Assembly (NCBI GenBank): GCA_030248215.1
Contig: JASANG010003123.1
Span: 1-64,000, forward strand
Source of the DNA: Enoplolaimus lenunculus
Lineage: Eukaryota > Nematoda > Enoplea > Enoplida > Thoracostomopsidae
Direction: 5' to 3'
Length of the DNA stretch: 64,000 bases
A program made the translations under genes and the position numbers. The notes under the pieces were generated by a model. It was not told the origin of the DNA and did not search any database. It saw nothing but the letters and a program-made list of their open reading frames with translations. Shown one piece after another: positions 23,152 through 34,596 of this stretch; positions within the stretch are counted from its first letter, which is position 1; every line of letters starts with the position of its first letter.

Positions 23152-24108
23152 ATGCGGGGTTCACGCTATAACTGGGGCAGTCGGGTCACGTTTTGTCACA
23201 TGTTGATTCGACATCAACATAAACTTTTGTTACCATCATATGATACGGACAAGCAAAAGTCGAATATCATGTGATATTGCTATACAAAGCACGGGCATTC
23301 ATGTTATCTCAGCATACAAGTGTTCGAATGTCACGTGACATAATCAGACATATTGTTGAATATCATGATATTCCAAATTAACAGCATATATGATATGATA
23401 TTCAAAGACGGATTTGGAGTATCATATGATATTCCATTAGGAAGTTTAAGACGTATACAATCCGCTAAAATTTTGAATATTCGCTCCCAAATTCGAATTT
23501 TCTGCCAAAATTTGAATTTTCCCGCCAAATTTTGAATTTTTGCGCCAAAGTTTGAGTTTCCCGCCAAATTTTGAATTTTTGCGCCAAAATTTGAGTTTCC
23601 CGCCAAATTTTGAATTTCCCGCCAAAATTTGAATTTTTCCACCTGAATTAGAAATTTGCCGCCAAAATTTGAATTTTCAACCAAAATTTGAATTTCCCGC
23701 CAAAACGTGAATTTCCCGCCAAATTTTGAATTTTCCCGTCTAAATTTAAATTTGCCGCCAAAATTTGAATTTTCCCGCAATAATTTGTATTTCCCGCCAA
23801 AATTTGAATTTCCCACCAAAATTTGAATTTCCCGCCAATTACATGTCGATTAGTATCATATGATATTCAAAACCTAGTTATGCAGCTGACTCAGTAGACA
23901 TTTTCAAAATGATCATATAATATTGACAGACAACGTAGGGAATATCATATGATATTGAAAGACAACACGTGACCGATACGTTATGTTAGCAGACAACCAC
24001 TGTTTTTTGAATATCATATTGGGTTACATCGCAGACAAAATGTTACCCAATATATACATCGTGACAAAATGTGGCCCAGCTGCACCATTTATAACGTGAA
24101 TCCCGCAT
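23152..24108. mobile_element. TIR element with a minisatellite core and ATATCATATGATAT motifs
   Basis: It starts ATGCGGGGTTCACGCTATAA and ends TTATAACGTGAATCCCGCAT. The inverted repeat continues inward through GTCACGTTTTGTCAC-like sequence. The inside has a 20-bp minisatellite (23466-23840) with copies of a palindrome like AATATCATATGATATT on either side. There is no transposase. The element is non-autonomous and its superfamily is unclear. Confidence 0.65.
23466..23840. repeat. About 20-bp minisatellite (CCCGCCAAAATTTGAATTT)
   Basis: Roughly eighteen imperfect units of CCCGCCAAAATTTGAATTTT. The unit is near 20-21 bp, so frames crossing it give low-complexity protein (NFGGKF-like on the minus strand), which I treat as non-coding. 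Confidence 0.9.
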
Positions 24109-24244
24109 AAAAGCAAGAGGTCAACTTAACGTTTTACAATCCGAAGTACGTAAAAAGGCATAAACCAAAATAAGAATAACTTCAGTTCAAACCAAGAAAA
24201 TTTTTCTCATTGGAAAATTTAAGAAAAATTGGCATATTATATTA

Positions 24245-24345
24245 CTGAGAACGTATAGCCAAAATTTTCAATTTGTGCCATACTCCATAATTTATCATGT
24301 TTCCAGCTACCGCATTTATTTCAGGATTTTAACAGAAACTGTTCA
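24245..24345. repeat. Fragment of CAGGGTG-element interior
   Basis: The phrase AAAATTTTCAATTTGTGCC and the following TCCATAATTTATCATG match the interior of the MITE at 3950-4325. Termini are missing. Confidence 0.6.
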
Positions 24346-25253
24346 AAAATTAGAAGAAAAAATAGCGGATACACCAAAGTTGTAAGACTTTTGATACATT
24401 TCGTAATTTCTATTAATTAATTTAGAACAATCGCAGCATATCTATAATGAAAAATTGCGAGACATATACGTGACAACTAATTTTTGAACGTGAAAATAAC
24501 TGAATTTTCGGTATTTAACCATGTTAGTCGTGATTTTTAATTCGCTGTTAGAAAAATGTTATGTGTTTTTTCATTCAAATAGGATCTTTGAAATCAACCC
24601 ATCCTACCCATCCTTTCAAAATCCGATCGGTTCAGTTTCTTGACATTGGTCAATGATCGTTTGTAAACAACTTTGGTCGCATTTGTAGGAACACAGATAT
24701 CAATTTATTAATACCTATTTTTGCATATTTTCAGTAGAAAAACAATAAAATTGCCTACAAATCATTACAGTTTTGCGTCAGAAAGATTTGAAAAGGAACA
24801 CTGCGGTTTAAGATGTAATTGCTTAAACCTATAGCGAACGTTCGACGTAAAATTGTTGGGCATTAAGAAAATTCTTCAAAACAACAGGTTGCTTTCGTTT
24901 ACGAATTTACCAATTTTTTGCAAGAATTAAACGGCTGCTAAATGCTAATCATTCCACTGTTAGCGATCACAATATGAAATATGAGAACAACTTAATAATT
25001 ATTATATAACATGAAAACGCAAAAAACAGTTACGATCTCTAACAAAACGCAACGATTTATTACACTTTACACATCGTGCAAATGAATAACCAGGTTTTCT
25101 TTTCAATTCCGTGCAATAGCAACATTTATCTTGTTTCTTGGAAACTCCAGAAAGGTTGCGATGTGATCAAACCGCACTGACGCTGGTGGCGCCGTCGTAG
25201 CCATTACCCGACCGCGTTTCGCAGGTGGCGGTATATCCACATTTGATGATGGT

Positions 25254-25625
25254 CAGGGTGCAACCAGAATTATAAAACGCCGGAACCGGAGCCGGAACCG
25301 GAAAACAAAAAATACTTGTTACCGAAAAATTTATTTTTAACGCTATTTTATAACGCCAAAATCCTGAAACAAATGTAGTAGCTGGAAACGTATGATAAAT
25401 TGTGTCGTATGGCACAAATTAAAAAGTTTTAGCAATACACGATCAGACAATTTAAAAAAATAACTTAGAATAATATGAAAATTCTTAAATTTTACGAAAG
25501 AGAACAATTTACAGTACCGAAAAACCGGAAAATTCCGGTGAAAAAATACCGGATTTTTTTATCGGAACGGGATAGTGAAAAATACCGGATTTCCCTACCG
25601 GAACCGGAATTCCGGTTGCACCATG
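25254..25625. mobile_element. CAGGGTG-ended hAT-like MITE
   Basis: It starts CAGGGTGCAACCAGAATT and ends CCGGTTGCACCATG. Flanks atgatggt and gtgatggt agree at 7 of 8 bases. The usual CCGGAACCGG and CCGGTGAAAAAATACCGG pieces are inside. Confidence 0.85.
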
Positions 25626-25689
25626 GTGATGGTCTGCCGCGACGGATTACTACCGCTTTTTCACTTCGTTTAACACTGTCCGCAACACT

Positions 25690-26640
25690 ACAGTGAAAAT
25701 CCCGCAAATACATTACCTTTCTGACACCTAGTTGTTCGCACTCTCACTTTCGCCCATTTCATTTCGCAAGTGCGTTGAAATTAGATTCACTACTCCTTTA
25801 TCTAGCCAGCGTACCACACAAATACCTGAATTTGCATCAGTAATAAAATCTGACGAACCTCTTTACTCTTGCTTCAATTCTGTTACACTCTTAAGCAACT
25901 TTGCAGCCCCCTTCAGTCTGTTGGCTCTCACTGTACCAACGGCCCAGACACCACGCGGTTTCAAATGCTTTAGAAGCCCCATAGACGAAAAATAGTCGTC
26001 GAAATACACTTTTATGCCCGTTTTGAGGCAATGTGTCGCACAAGTTAGCTACAACGCCAGGAGCAACACCGAGTTATTTTGAATGAGCATCCATTGATGA
26101 GGCGCCAGTGTATACCTAAAAAATCGAAAACGATACCACTCGCAACACAACGCTCCCAAACCTTGATACTCCACTTGTGAGGTTTACTGGGTATGTGTTG
26201 GCGAATGCCCCAACGCGTTTTTGTTGGCACCATCATTTCGTCGACTGATTGTTTTTCCTCTGCTTCTGTTTTTAGACACGCATCTCGCAGACTCTTAATA
26301 AACGACCTAATCTTGACAGCCGTTTAAATTCTGCTCTTTGTCTATCTGGAATCTGAGCGTTGTGGTTAAAATGAATGTGCTTTTTCAGCACGTATTCAAA
26401 TTCATTTTTTGACGTGGCTGCTATTGTAGCAATCCGTGTGCTTGGTGACCAATAAAGTTTGTAAGATGGATACGGCAGTACCCCAATAAGCAGAACCATC
26501 CCGAAATATTGTTATATTTTTTGCACTATTTTTGACAAAACATGTTTTAACTAGTGTTCTTGGGAAAATATTTAGTATAACGGCCTTTGAATGGTGCAAT
26601 ATTTGTCTCCATGTTAATATGCGCCTTGGCCTCCAGAAAA
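25690..26640 (-). pseudogene. Decayed piggyBac-like transposase
   Basis: Minus-strand pieces in several frames match a piggyBac (PGBD) DDE transposase in the right order. The N-terminal part has YWSPSTRIATIAA and then EYVLKKHIHFNHNAQIPD (about 26460-26350). The first catalytic region is SVDEMMVPTKTRWGIRQHIP (about 26240). The second is VYFDDYFSSMGLLKHL followed by GVWAVGTVRANRL (about 26010-25930). A further part, SDFITDANSGICVVRWLDKG, lies near 25830. At least three frame changes and stops separate them, and the C-terminal zinc-binding part is not seen. It is an inactive plain DNA transposon. Its ends and TTAA sites were not located. It is not closely similar to the piggyBac copy at 42.5-44.2 kb. 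Confidence 0.8.
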
Positions 26641-26649
26641 TGGACACCA

Positions 26650-29100
26650 AACCAGTCTCTCTTTAATACTATGTCAACAACCAAACCATCAAAACAATTA
26701 CTAAAACTGACGCACATGTCTGTTTACATTTTCGCATAATTTCGTTCGTTTTTGTTATGCGGGTATACAGCAGCCAATGTAAAATTGGTTGTTCAAGAAC
26801 AACCCCGGGACTAAGAGGCAACGAAAACGGAAATGGATATTGCTCGGCTACACCCTGGTCTTTATGGACCATCCACGGTATAATGCGCTCGCTAAGTTAA
26901 AAATTTGTCCAACCACCCGGTAGGGATCTGTGTACAAATTGAAGGTGCAACTAGCGTGTAGGTACAATTTTATGCGGTACGTAGACACTATTAATTGTCC
27001 CGACACTGTCCGAAGGGAGTCGGGACAAAAGGTGAAAAATTGAGCATAATCAATAAGTGTCTATGTGTGTTTGTGTTGTTGTTATGTATGTTTGCTATGC
27101 TATATGAACACAGTGCAAAATGTCTTTACGTCCTCGTTAGGGCTACCGGACATTACAGTGGTCTCGTAATAGTGTGTTAAAGCGACATCGGGTCTTACTG
27201 AAGACCCAGACATTTTTTTGCAGTAGCGCGTGCAGTATAACGTGGATGTACCATTACACCATACAAGACGATTCAAAAACGAGTTTTTCGGTGCGAAGTA
27301 TTTTTTGTTTTCCGATTCCGATTCCGGTATTTTTAACTCTCCGGTCCTGGTTCCGGTTCCTGTATTTTATAATTCCGGTTGCACATTAGAACCACACACA
27401 TGATGAGAGCCTGGTGATCAAATAAAAGCAAGCCGCAATGCTGCTACTGAATATTTACTTTATGATGGCATATACGTCACAACTGTATGTCTCAAGGGTT
27501 TGGAATATATGCTCGTTTTTACGCTAGCTTTACGATTACGCTACAAAAAACATGCTTGTATTACTGTTACCGTCTAGCTCTATTCATTGGACGGAATTTT
27601 GAACAAAATTAAGTTATCTAAAAGATTGGGCAATTAGTATGCGCGTTTCCAAAAATGTAATATTTATACTTTGAAACATTTTCATTTTTATTTTTGTAGC
27701 ATATCACATCGCTGAAGGGAATGTAACGTATTCGTGTCAGCTTTGGACTTCGCAATTTTGCCATGTTTGAGGCTGAAATATTTGAATATTGGGAGTTCTT
27801 GACATGTGCTATTCTAAATTGATCCAATTCGGGTTAGTATGCTCTGCAGTTTTAAGACCCTGCTTTGTGAGTTGAGTACAAGTAATACGAACGAAAACTG
27901 CCGTGTATAAACGTTATCAACATTAACTTGACTCGCAAACAACGAAATTTTACGAAATTCCGGTACAATTCGAAATTATGTTAAAATCAGGGTTAAGTCC
28001 ATTTTACGTTAAATCCTTGAAAATTCAGTCCAAAAGCGATAATTTCACAACTGTTTTGCCTAAATAAAATACGCGACGCGTAACTTACGCATACGCGAAT
28101 TAGCTTTAACTTCCAACGAATGAAAACCAGTTGAAGTTAAATCGAAATTAAATTGAAACGAATTTACTCGCAATGTTGAAATTCCATGTAAAATACAATT
28201 CAGGAAAATTAACGCATGTCTGTAACTCTATAGTTCAAGGCTGAATAAGTAACTAGAACACACATAAATCAGAATGGAAACAGAATTAAACAAGAATAGT
28301 TATGAGAAAAATATTACAACGTAAAACTAGTTTTTCTCACATCAAGATCAGTGTGTTTCTTCTTGTTTTTAATCCAGATATATTAAATTTTCACGTCTTT
28401 TCTCTTTATTTAACAATTTAGGTTTTTCTACCAGAGAAGAAAACCTAATTTGTCCTGAAACTTGAATCCTGAAGTCCGATATGATTGAAAATTTTCTTAA
28501 GTTCACGGGTATGTCATACCCGGGTTTGTCATGACCTTGAAGGGAACTGCGACAGGGACCGCTGTCAACGTGAATAACGCTTAATAAGCTGTTGACACCG
28601 TAGTTGCACATTTTGCAACACAAGACACTCAATGTGTACAAAACACAAGCCACCGTTGATAAACCTTTGTTTACCGGGCCAAAACGTGTAATTTCGCTAG
28701 AACTCTATTGAAAGCCGCAAATCTGGCTGGAACCTACTGAAATTCACGCTATTTCGATTAATTTCACTAAAACACGCAATCTCCGTGATATGCGTAAAAT
28801 GTTTGATAACTGAAAATGTTCAAATACGTACAGAAACCTGGCTACGTTCTGTCATTATTTTGTAACTTAAACCCTTGTAATGAACTTGAAATATTGATAG
28901 AAAAGCGGGGAAGAATTTTGGGAGTATTTTTTGGAAATTTAAGGGTTTTGAATAGGAAAATGGAATAAGCGAGCAAAAAACCCAAAATACGCGAAATAAC
29001 GGTAATAGGCTCAATGGAATGCAAAATAACGGCATATTCATAAACTAGTAAAATTGACATAACTCATACAAGTGAAAAGGGTCTGGTAACGTCGTACAAA
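26650..29100. other. Gene-free stretch with old interspersed repeats
   Basis: I see no supported gene. A CAGGGTG-family fragment lies at about 27272-27388 (CCGGTTCCTG..CCGGTTGCAC). Segment 27735-27825 (TCAGCTTTGGACTTCGC) recurs at 29285-29375. Segment 28560-28640 (ACCGTAGTTGCACATTTTGC) recurs at about 33900-33960. These point to an older dispersed repeat of unknown type. Confidence 0.5.
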
Positions 29101-29101
29101 A

Positions 29102-29241
29102 GCGAGTTTGCAAGCGTAAGTGGCCATAAGAGGGCGTAAACAGTACCCGCGGCAACTGAGAGCGGCGGAACGCGAGTTTGCAAGCGTAAGTGGCCATAAG
29201 AGGGCGTAAACAGTACCCGCGGCAACTGAGGGCGGCTGAAC
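29102..29241. repeat. 70-bp tandem duplication
   Basis: Two head-to-tail copies of a unit beginning GCGAGTTTGCAAGCGTAAG and ending in GGCAACTGAG plus about 11 bases. They differ at two or three positions near the ends. The unit is unusually GC-rich for the window. Confidence 0.9.
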
Positions 29242-30795
29242 TGTGCTTGTGGAGCAACCACATGACCCCTGTCCGACAATCCATGTCAGCTCTGGACTTC
29301 GCAATTTGGCCTAATTTTGAGGCTAAAGTATCCGAAAACTGTGAGATCTTGGCACGTTCTATTCTAAATGATTCGATTTTTGAGCGAAGCGAAACTCCGA
29401 GGGTCGAAAGGTGGATGTCCGTCCTTCCGTCTGTCCGTCCGAAAATAATCTCAGGAACGGCTGAACCGATTTTGATAGCTTTTTTTTGAAAGCCAATTAT
29501 CCTAGGGTGTTAACCTCGCATTGGGGTTTTAAAATTTTGAGCCGTTTATTAGCTACAGGCTAATTTGCATAATTAATTAAGGCTAAATTAGGACTTTCCA
29601 CAATATTTCACTAACTATTACAGTTAGAAACAATCTAATTTTAGCATTAATGGGTTTTTGGGTGCGAGAAATCTGCGTAGACTGTTTACAAACCTCCAAA
29701 ACCGATAACTGAGCAGTTAGCTAATAGATAATTTGCATATTAGCATAGTTTATAAGCCTAAATTAGGACTTTTTACAATATTTCGCTAGTTATTAAGGTT
29801 AAAAGCAATATAATTTCAGCACTAAAGGGTTTTTAGGTGAAAGTAATTTGAATAAATAGCTTACAAACATCCAAAACCGATAATTGAACAGTTAGCTAAT
29901 AGCTAATTTGCATATTAGCTTAATGCGTCGTCCACTTTAATTTGCGCCCTGCTTGTGTAAATCGAAAACGCCTTTTTCCTATTTGATTTTGAAAAAAGGC
30001 TACAAGTTGGAAATTGAATTCGAAAACCGTTTCAATTTCCTTCTGCTCTCGTATTTTGAAATTGATAAGATCTTTGGTTTTCAATTTACTATTTGCGAAA
30101 AAAAACTTGCAGATAATGGAAATTGAGACAGTTAGTGAATTCAATTTCCTCTTTGACATTGAATTTAGGCCGCCGATTGGGAAATTGAAAACATTGCAAA
30201 ATTGTTGCACTCAAAATAAGATTGTCCCCAAGATACAATTTTATATATGATATTTACCCCTAAAACTTTTGAGAATTTTGATTAAATTTTACAAAATTAC
30301 AGTATGTTTGAACTCTGTCTGGACGCTAAATATGTATGAACTCTGTCTGGACATTTCGTTTGAAGTAGCCTATCTTGTTATTCTACTACTTGAAAACATG
30401 AGATAAAACGTTTCTATGGCGAGTGGTGCAAAATCTTTCACTGGACGTACTAGGCTTACGAATATGAATCACGGGTTTAATTGTAGGCTTAGACTTACGA
30501 ATATGCAATACGGGTTAAATTCTAGAATGTCGGTAAATGGGGCAAATTATTACAAGGAGGCCTCAGCTGTCTTGTTTTACTTCTGATTACCGTGCCGCAT
30601 TTAGCGTAAAGTCGCTCAAATCAACAATGACTTCTTTTTATCATTTTTAATACATCTTTACAGCTTTACGTCAATGTCAATGCATGACACAAACTAAATT
30701 TTGTAGCAGCAAATACTTCTGTCAATACAACACACTGGTCTATTAACGAGTCAAAGGGCGTAGCGAAGGGTGTAGGCTTTATGATTACGAATATG

Positions 30796-30973
30796 GGCCA
30801 ATGTTACTATCAGGACCGTAACATTAGATTAAGCGTATTTCTAAGCCTAAGCCTAAGCGTTGCAAAAGCGTATTTCTAAGCCTAAGCCTCAGCAAAAAAT
30901 GTAGCCTAGAATGTAAGCTTACTTTTTTTACAGGCCCACTAGAAACCGGGGCGGCCCTAAAAGTAATATGGGA
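30796..30973. mobile_element. GGCC-ended TTAGGC element, second subfamily
   Basis: It starts GGCCAATGTTACTATCAGG and ends GGCCCTAAAAGTAATATGGG, with CCTAAG tracts around CGTTGCAAAAGCG. It is inserted in the Harbinger-like element. Confidence 0.75.
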
Positions 30974-31015
30974 CCGAAAACGCATTGTGGGTTTAAGGGT
31001 AGGCTTAGGCTTAGC

Positions 31016-31203
31016 TGCCCATGTATAGAACAAGGCCGGAGCAGTAGTATAAGCATATTAGTAAGCCGAAAGCTAAGCATAAGCCTAAACCTAAGCGTAT
31101 GGATGAGCTTATTCCTAAGCCTAAGCCTAAGCCTAAGCAAAAAATTAGTCTAAAGCTTAAACTGACTTCCGGAAACGATCCGGCGCTGTTCTATATATGG
31201 GCT
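31016..31203. mobile_element. GGCC-family TTAGGC MITE inserted in a TTAGGC tract
   Basis: It starts TGCCCATGTATAGAACAAGG and ends CTGTTCTATATATGGGCT. The 8-bp duplication ggcttagc (31008-31015 and 31204-31211) is itself part of a TTAGGC tract, so one member appears to have landed in the remains of another. Confidence 0.88.
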
Positions 31204-31680
31204 GGCTTAGCGAAGGGGTTTCAAGGGTCAAACCCCTTTCAATATTTGTACAAGGTTTTTGCTAACTTTCTCAGTTGGTAACACAAAAGCTGTCTTTCCC
31301 CATCGCAAATTTCTATGCAGTTGTCAAATGTTTGCGACGGAGCCGATCATGCCTGCAGTCTAAAAATTTACAATATACTAACCGCGCTAAGGAGCTCAGT
31401 GTGCTTAGGCAACATTTAATTATATTGGTGCTATAGGAAACACATGAATCTGCACCACAATACAAAAATTCGAGCCGGCAAAATATAACATGAATGTTTA
31501 ATATATGTTACGCACTCGTCAGTTTTCACTTGACAAATAGTTGGTTTTCGCGTTTTATGCACAATAAACTTGCTATCAAGAAAATATCAGTCATATATGA
31601 TACAGTTTTAAGTAAATTCATTATTTAAGCACTATTTTATGCTTTATGCCGTACGCAGCCAACAATTAACGGTAATTCAA

Positions 31681-31866
31681 GCCCATGTTTACTTTGAGGT
31701 GTATACTGTTTTTCCACGGGTTTAAGTACAGTAAACTAAGCTTAGTCTATTTAGTATGCATAGGCTTAGGCTTAAGGTCTGAGGCCTATACTTAGTTCCA
31801 GGCTTAATTGTAGCCTGAGGCTTAGGCTTATGAATATGCACTACGCTCCATAAAGTAACATTGGTC
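31681..31866. mobile_element. GGCC-family element in first duplicate
   Basis: GCCCATGTTTACTTTGAGG at the left, AAAGTAACATTGGTC at the right, TTAGGCTTA tracts between. Confidence 0.6.
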
Positions 31867-32299
31867 GTAGATTTATGCGTTGAACAACTAAACACAGTTT
31901 AGTTTTTTCTGAATTTGTTTGATCTGAACAAAAGAAAACTATTTGCAGTTTAAAGTTGATAATATACAAACCGCACTGTGACGCTCAGTTTGCTTTACGC
32001 AACATTTTGTTCTGGTACTATAGGAAACACATGAGTCTGTACTACAATACAAAAATCCGAGCCGACAATATAATATAAAACATAAGATTTTAGAAGATAT
32101 ATTACGCATGCGTCAACTTTTGCTGGTAAGATAGATGGTGTTAGCGTTTATAGAAACAATAAACTTGTAGTTAAGGGTCAATTGGGTGTTTGATATCGTA
32201 GTGAATATATTATATATCAGCACATGCGTAACATCAGTTCGATTTGATAAACTTTGACGTACGTAATTTCAGCATTATTTTCTGCCGTAAGCATCCAAC

Positions 32300-32487
32300 A
32301 ATAACGGTGTACTTTAAGGGGCATACCGTTTTTTCAAGTTTCAAGCAGAGTAAGTTTTAGCTTTAGCGTATTTCGTTTGCATAGGCTTAGGCTTAAGGTT
32401 TGAGGCCTATGTTTAGGCCTAGGCTTAATTGTAGGCTGAGGTTTAGGCTTAGGTATATGCATTACGCTCCTCATAGTACCATTGGCC
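32300..32487. mobile_element. GGCC-family element in second duplicate
   Basis: TGTACTTTAAGGGGCATACCG at the eroded left end, CTCATAGTACCATTGGCC at the right, TTAGGC-like tracts inside. Confidence 0.6.
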
Positions 32488-32699
32488 GTAGTTTATATGG
32501 GTTGAACAACTTAGACATTTTTAAACACTTTTGTTTAGTTTTCTACAACTAATCAACACTACTCCGAATCACTAGACAGGTGCAGATCAACAACATTCCT
32601 GAGTAAAGCACCTGTGAACGTTCTAGTCAAATACCGATCTAGTTTTTCGATTGCTACATTTGAGCTTGGAATATAAACATGATCACTCATGCTGTCCCA

Positions 32700-32823
32700 G
32701 TCAAATTTTTTACTTGGCTTAGGCTGAGGCTTAGGAATAAACTCATTCTTACGCTTAGGCTTTTAGGCTTATGCTTAGGAATGTGCTTATAATACTGTTC
32801 CGCCCCTGTTCTTTACATTGGCC
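32700..32823. mobile_element. One-ended GGCC-family fragment
   Basis: Only the right terminus CCCTGTTCTTTACATTGGCC and the adjoining TTAGGC tract remain. The left end is missing. Confidence 0.65.
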
Positions 32824-33619
32824 AATTTGTCTAACAGACCGCCAGTAATAAGCCTCCGGTAGGGGACTGAAACATTAGAAGTTAATAAAACAACAGGTGA
32901 ATAAATCGGTAAAAAATTCAGGATAGCATAAATCGTTCGTTAATATTTCAGGGAACTGAAACGTTATAAGTATTTAGCGAATTGCAGTGACCTTAATTTG
33001 ACGTTTTAAGACCACCCAATACCTCAATTTGACGTTTTAAGACCACCCAAGTAGCATTTCCGGTTTTCCAAAAATTCAAACTGCAACTGCCATACAATCT
33101 ATATGGATCAAGTGGTAAATTGAAACAGAATTCTGGTCTTCAATTTCCCACTGCAGTAACAGCACTACTTTTCAATTTCTATTTTACTGTCCGATTTTGG
33201 TTATCAGTTTTCCAATCTGAAACAAAAACTGTTTCAATTTCCCACTGCCATCGAGGAAATTGAATCCGAAAAGTGCAAGTCAACTTCCTAGTACGCGTTA
33301 TAAAATGTTTCAAATTACCATTTGATCAAACTTTATGTTTTAAATTTCCAACTTGTAGCCGTTTTTCAAAATCAAATAGGAAAAAGGCGTTTTCGATTTC
33401 CACAAGCAGGGCGCAAATTAAAGTGAACGACGCATAATTGACAAGACAAAATTAGGACTTTTTAAATTATTCCAAAATTATTAGGGTGGCTGAAGGGTTT
33501 TTGGGTGCGAGGAATCTGAGGAAATTGCTTACAACCTCCAAAACCGACAAAAGAATAGTTAGCTAACAACTAATTTGCATATTACCTTAATTGCTTACGT
33601 GTGTTCGAGCTTCGCTCAA

Positions 33620-34596
33620 TAAATGTTGTCGCTCTACGACTGGTTAGATTAGCACTCTCTGGGGTGTTAACGCAGGATTTTATAGGTTTAATACTAGTAA
33701 CAGAGCAAATAATATGTCAATTTACACAAATTAAACAAGATCGATGCTAATTTGATGCGAGTATAACACATTTTAACAGTTTTACGGGTAATATCGAGAT
33801 TTTGTCAAAATCAGGGAACATTCCAAATTGTACTTCAAATCCGGGTAAATTCAGTCCAAAATCAGTATGTTTACAACAACTTTGCCCAAACAATAACACA
33901 TAACGCCTGTAATGCGTGTACAAGCCGCTAACACCGCGGTTGCACAATTTACAACGTAAAACACACAATTAGTACTGTAAAAAAGCGCCGCGAAAATCCC
34001 GCTGCTTTCTGGGCCAAATTCTGTAGTTTTCGCTAGACGTAAGCATTTATTTTAATGTTGCAATATTAATTTCAGACAATGTTCTGCATTTGTATTCATT
34101 CGTGTATTGATTTATGGTCAATGTAAATTCTGCAGCGATATATGATTTGCATATGATATTAGTGCTAAAAGTAGCTCAAAATTAATGAATGGAAATGAAC
34201 GCTGTACCTTTGTCACGAATAACAAATTCGTCGGCATTTCTGATAGAGAAGCATGCAGTGGTTGTTGAGTCAGAGCACTGTTCTGCTGGTGCACTGACTA
34301 GTTCTTAAGGACTTTCTGTGCAAGGTACGTACGAATGATATTAGCGATTTTATATGCGTAGTGTTTAAAAATCTAAGCGAACATCAGCTAAAACTACGAT
34401 AAACCGAGTTGTCATATGGTACATATTTCTTGATCATAAACAGATATGATTTTTGTGAGAAGGTTAGAAGAGTGTCGGCGTAAGGTCAACCAGGGGAAGG
34501 GGTTGGAAAATGGATGTTGAATAAGCGGCTGCTTTTTCAATTAGTTTAACTCCTGTGACACAGACACAAAAACCGATATTCGTTTGCTGAATCAAG
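33620..34596. other. Upstream region of STIMATE; no gene seen
   Basis: It contains remains of the dispersed repeat seen at 28.5 kb (about 33740-34030). I cannot place a promoter with confidence. Confidence 0.5.

Larger units (their letters stand above)
31370..32520. repeat. About 600-bp direct duplication, each half with a GGCC-family element
   Basis: 31375-31900 and 31965-32520 align head to tail. Shared phrases include TATAGGAAACACATGA, ACAATACAAAAAT and GAGCCG, then a GGCC-family element in each half (31681-31866 and 32300-32487). The halves differ at many positions, so the duplication is old. Confidence 0.7.
29924..33434. mobile_element. PIF/Harbinger-like non-autonomous element, 3.5 kb, TAA target duplication
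   Basis: It starts TGCGTCGTCCACTTTAATTT and ends AAATTAAAGTGAACGACGCA. The inverted repeats extend about 100 bp (including AAATAGGAAAAAGGCG and CCAACTTGTAGCC). It is flanked by TAA on both sides (29921-29923 and 33435-33437), the 3-bp TWA duplication typical of PIF/Harbinger. The inside contains GAAATTGAA-rich subterminal repeats and several GGCC-ended MITEs. No transposase or Myb-like gene is seen. Confidence 0.75.
29380..33619. mobile_element. TTGAGCGAAGC-ended element, split by a nested insertion
   Basis: It starts TTGAGCGAAGCGAAACTCCG and ends TTCGAGCTTCGCTCAA. After removing the nested element (29924-33434) about 740 bp remain, similar in length and order to the uninterrupted copy at 49925-50713. 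It holds a CCGTCTGTCCGTCCG microsatellite followed by AACGGCTGAACCGATTTTG, then tandem ~180-bp units containing TTTGCATATTAGCT and CCAAAACCGATAA. No open transposase. Confidence 0.75.

Noticed and set aside
23331-23819. 162-codon NFGGKF-repeat frame
   Set aside because: It is a translation of the 20-bp minisatellite.
25732-25995. 87-codon plus-strand frame
   Set aside because: The opposite strand carries clear piggyBac transposase motifs; this is its shadow.
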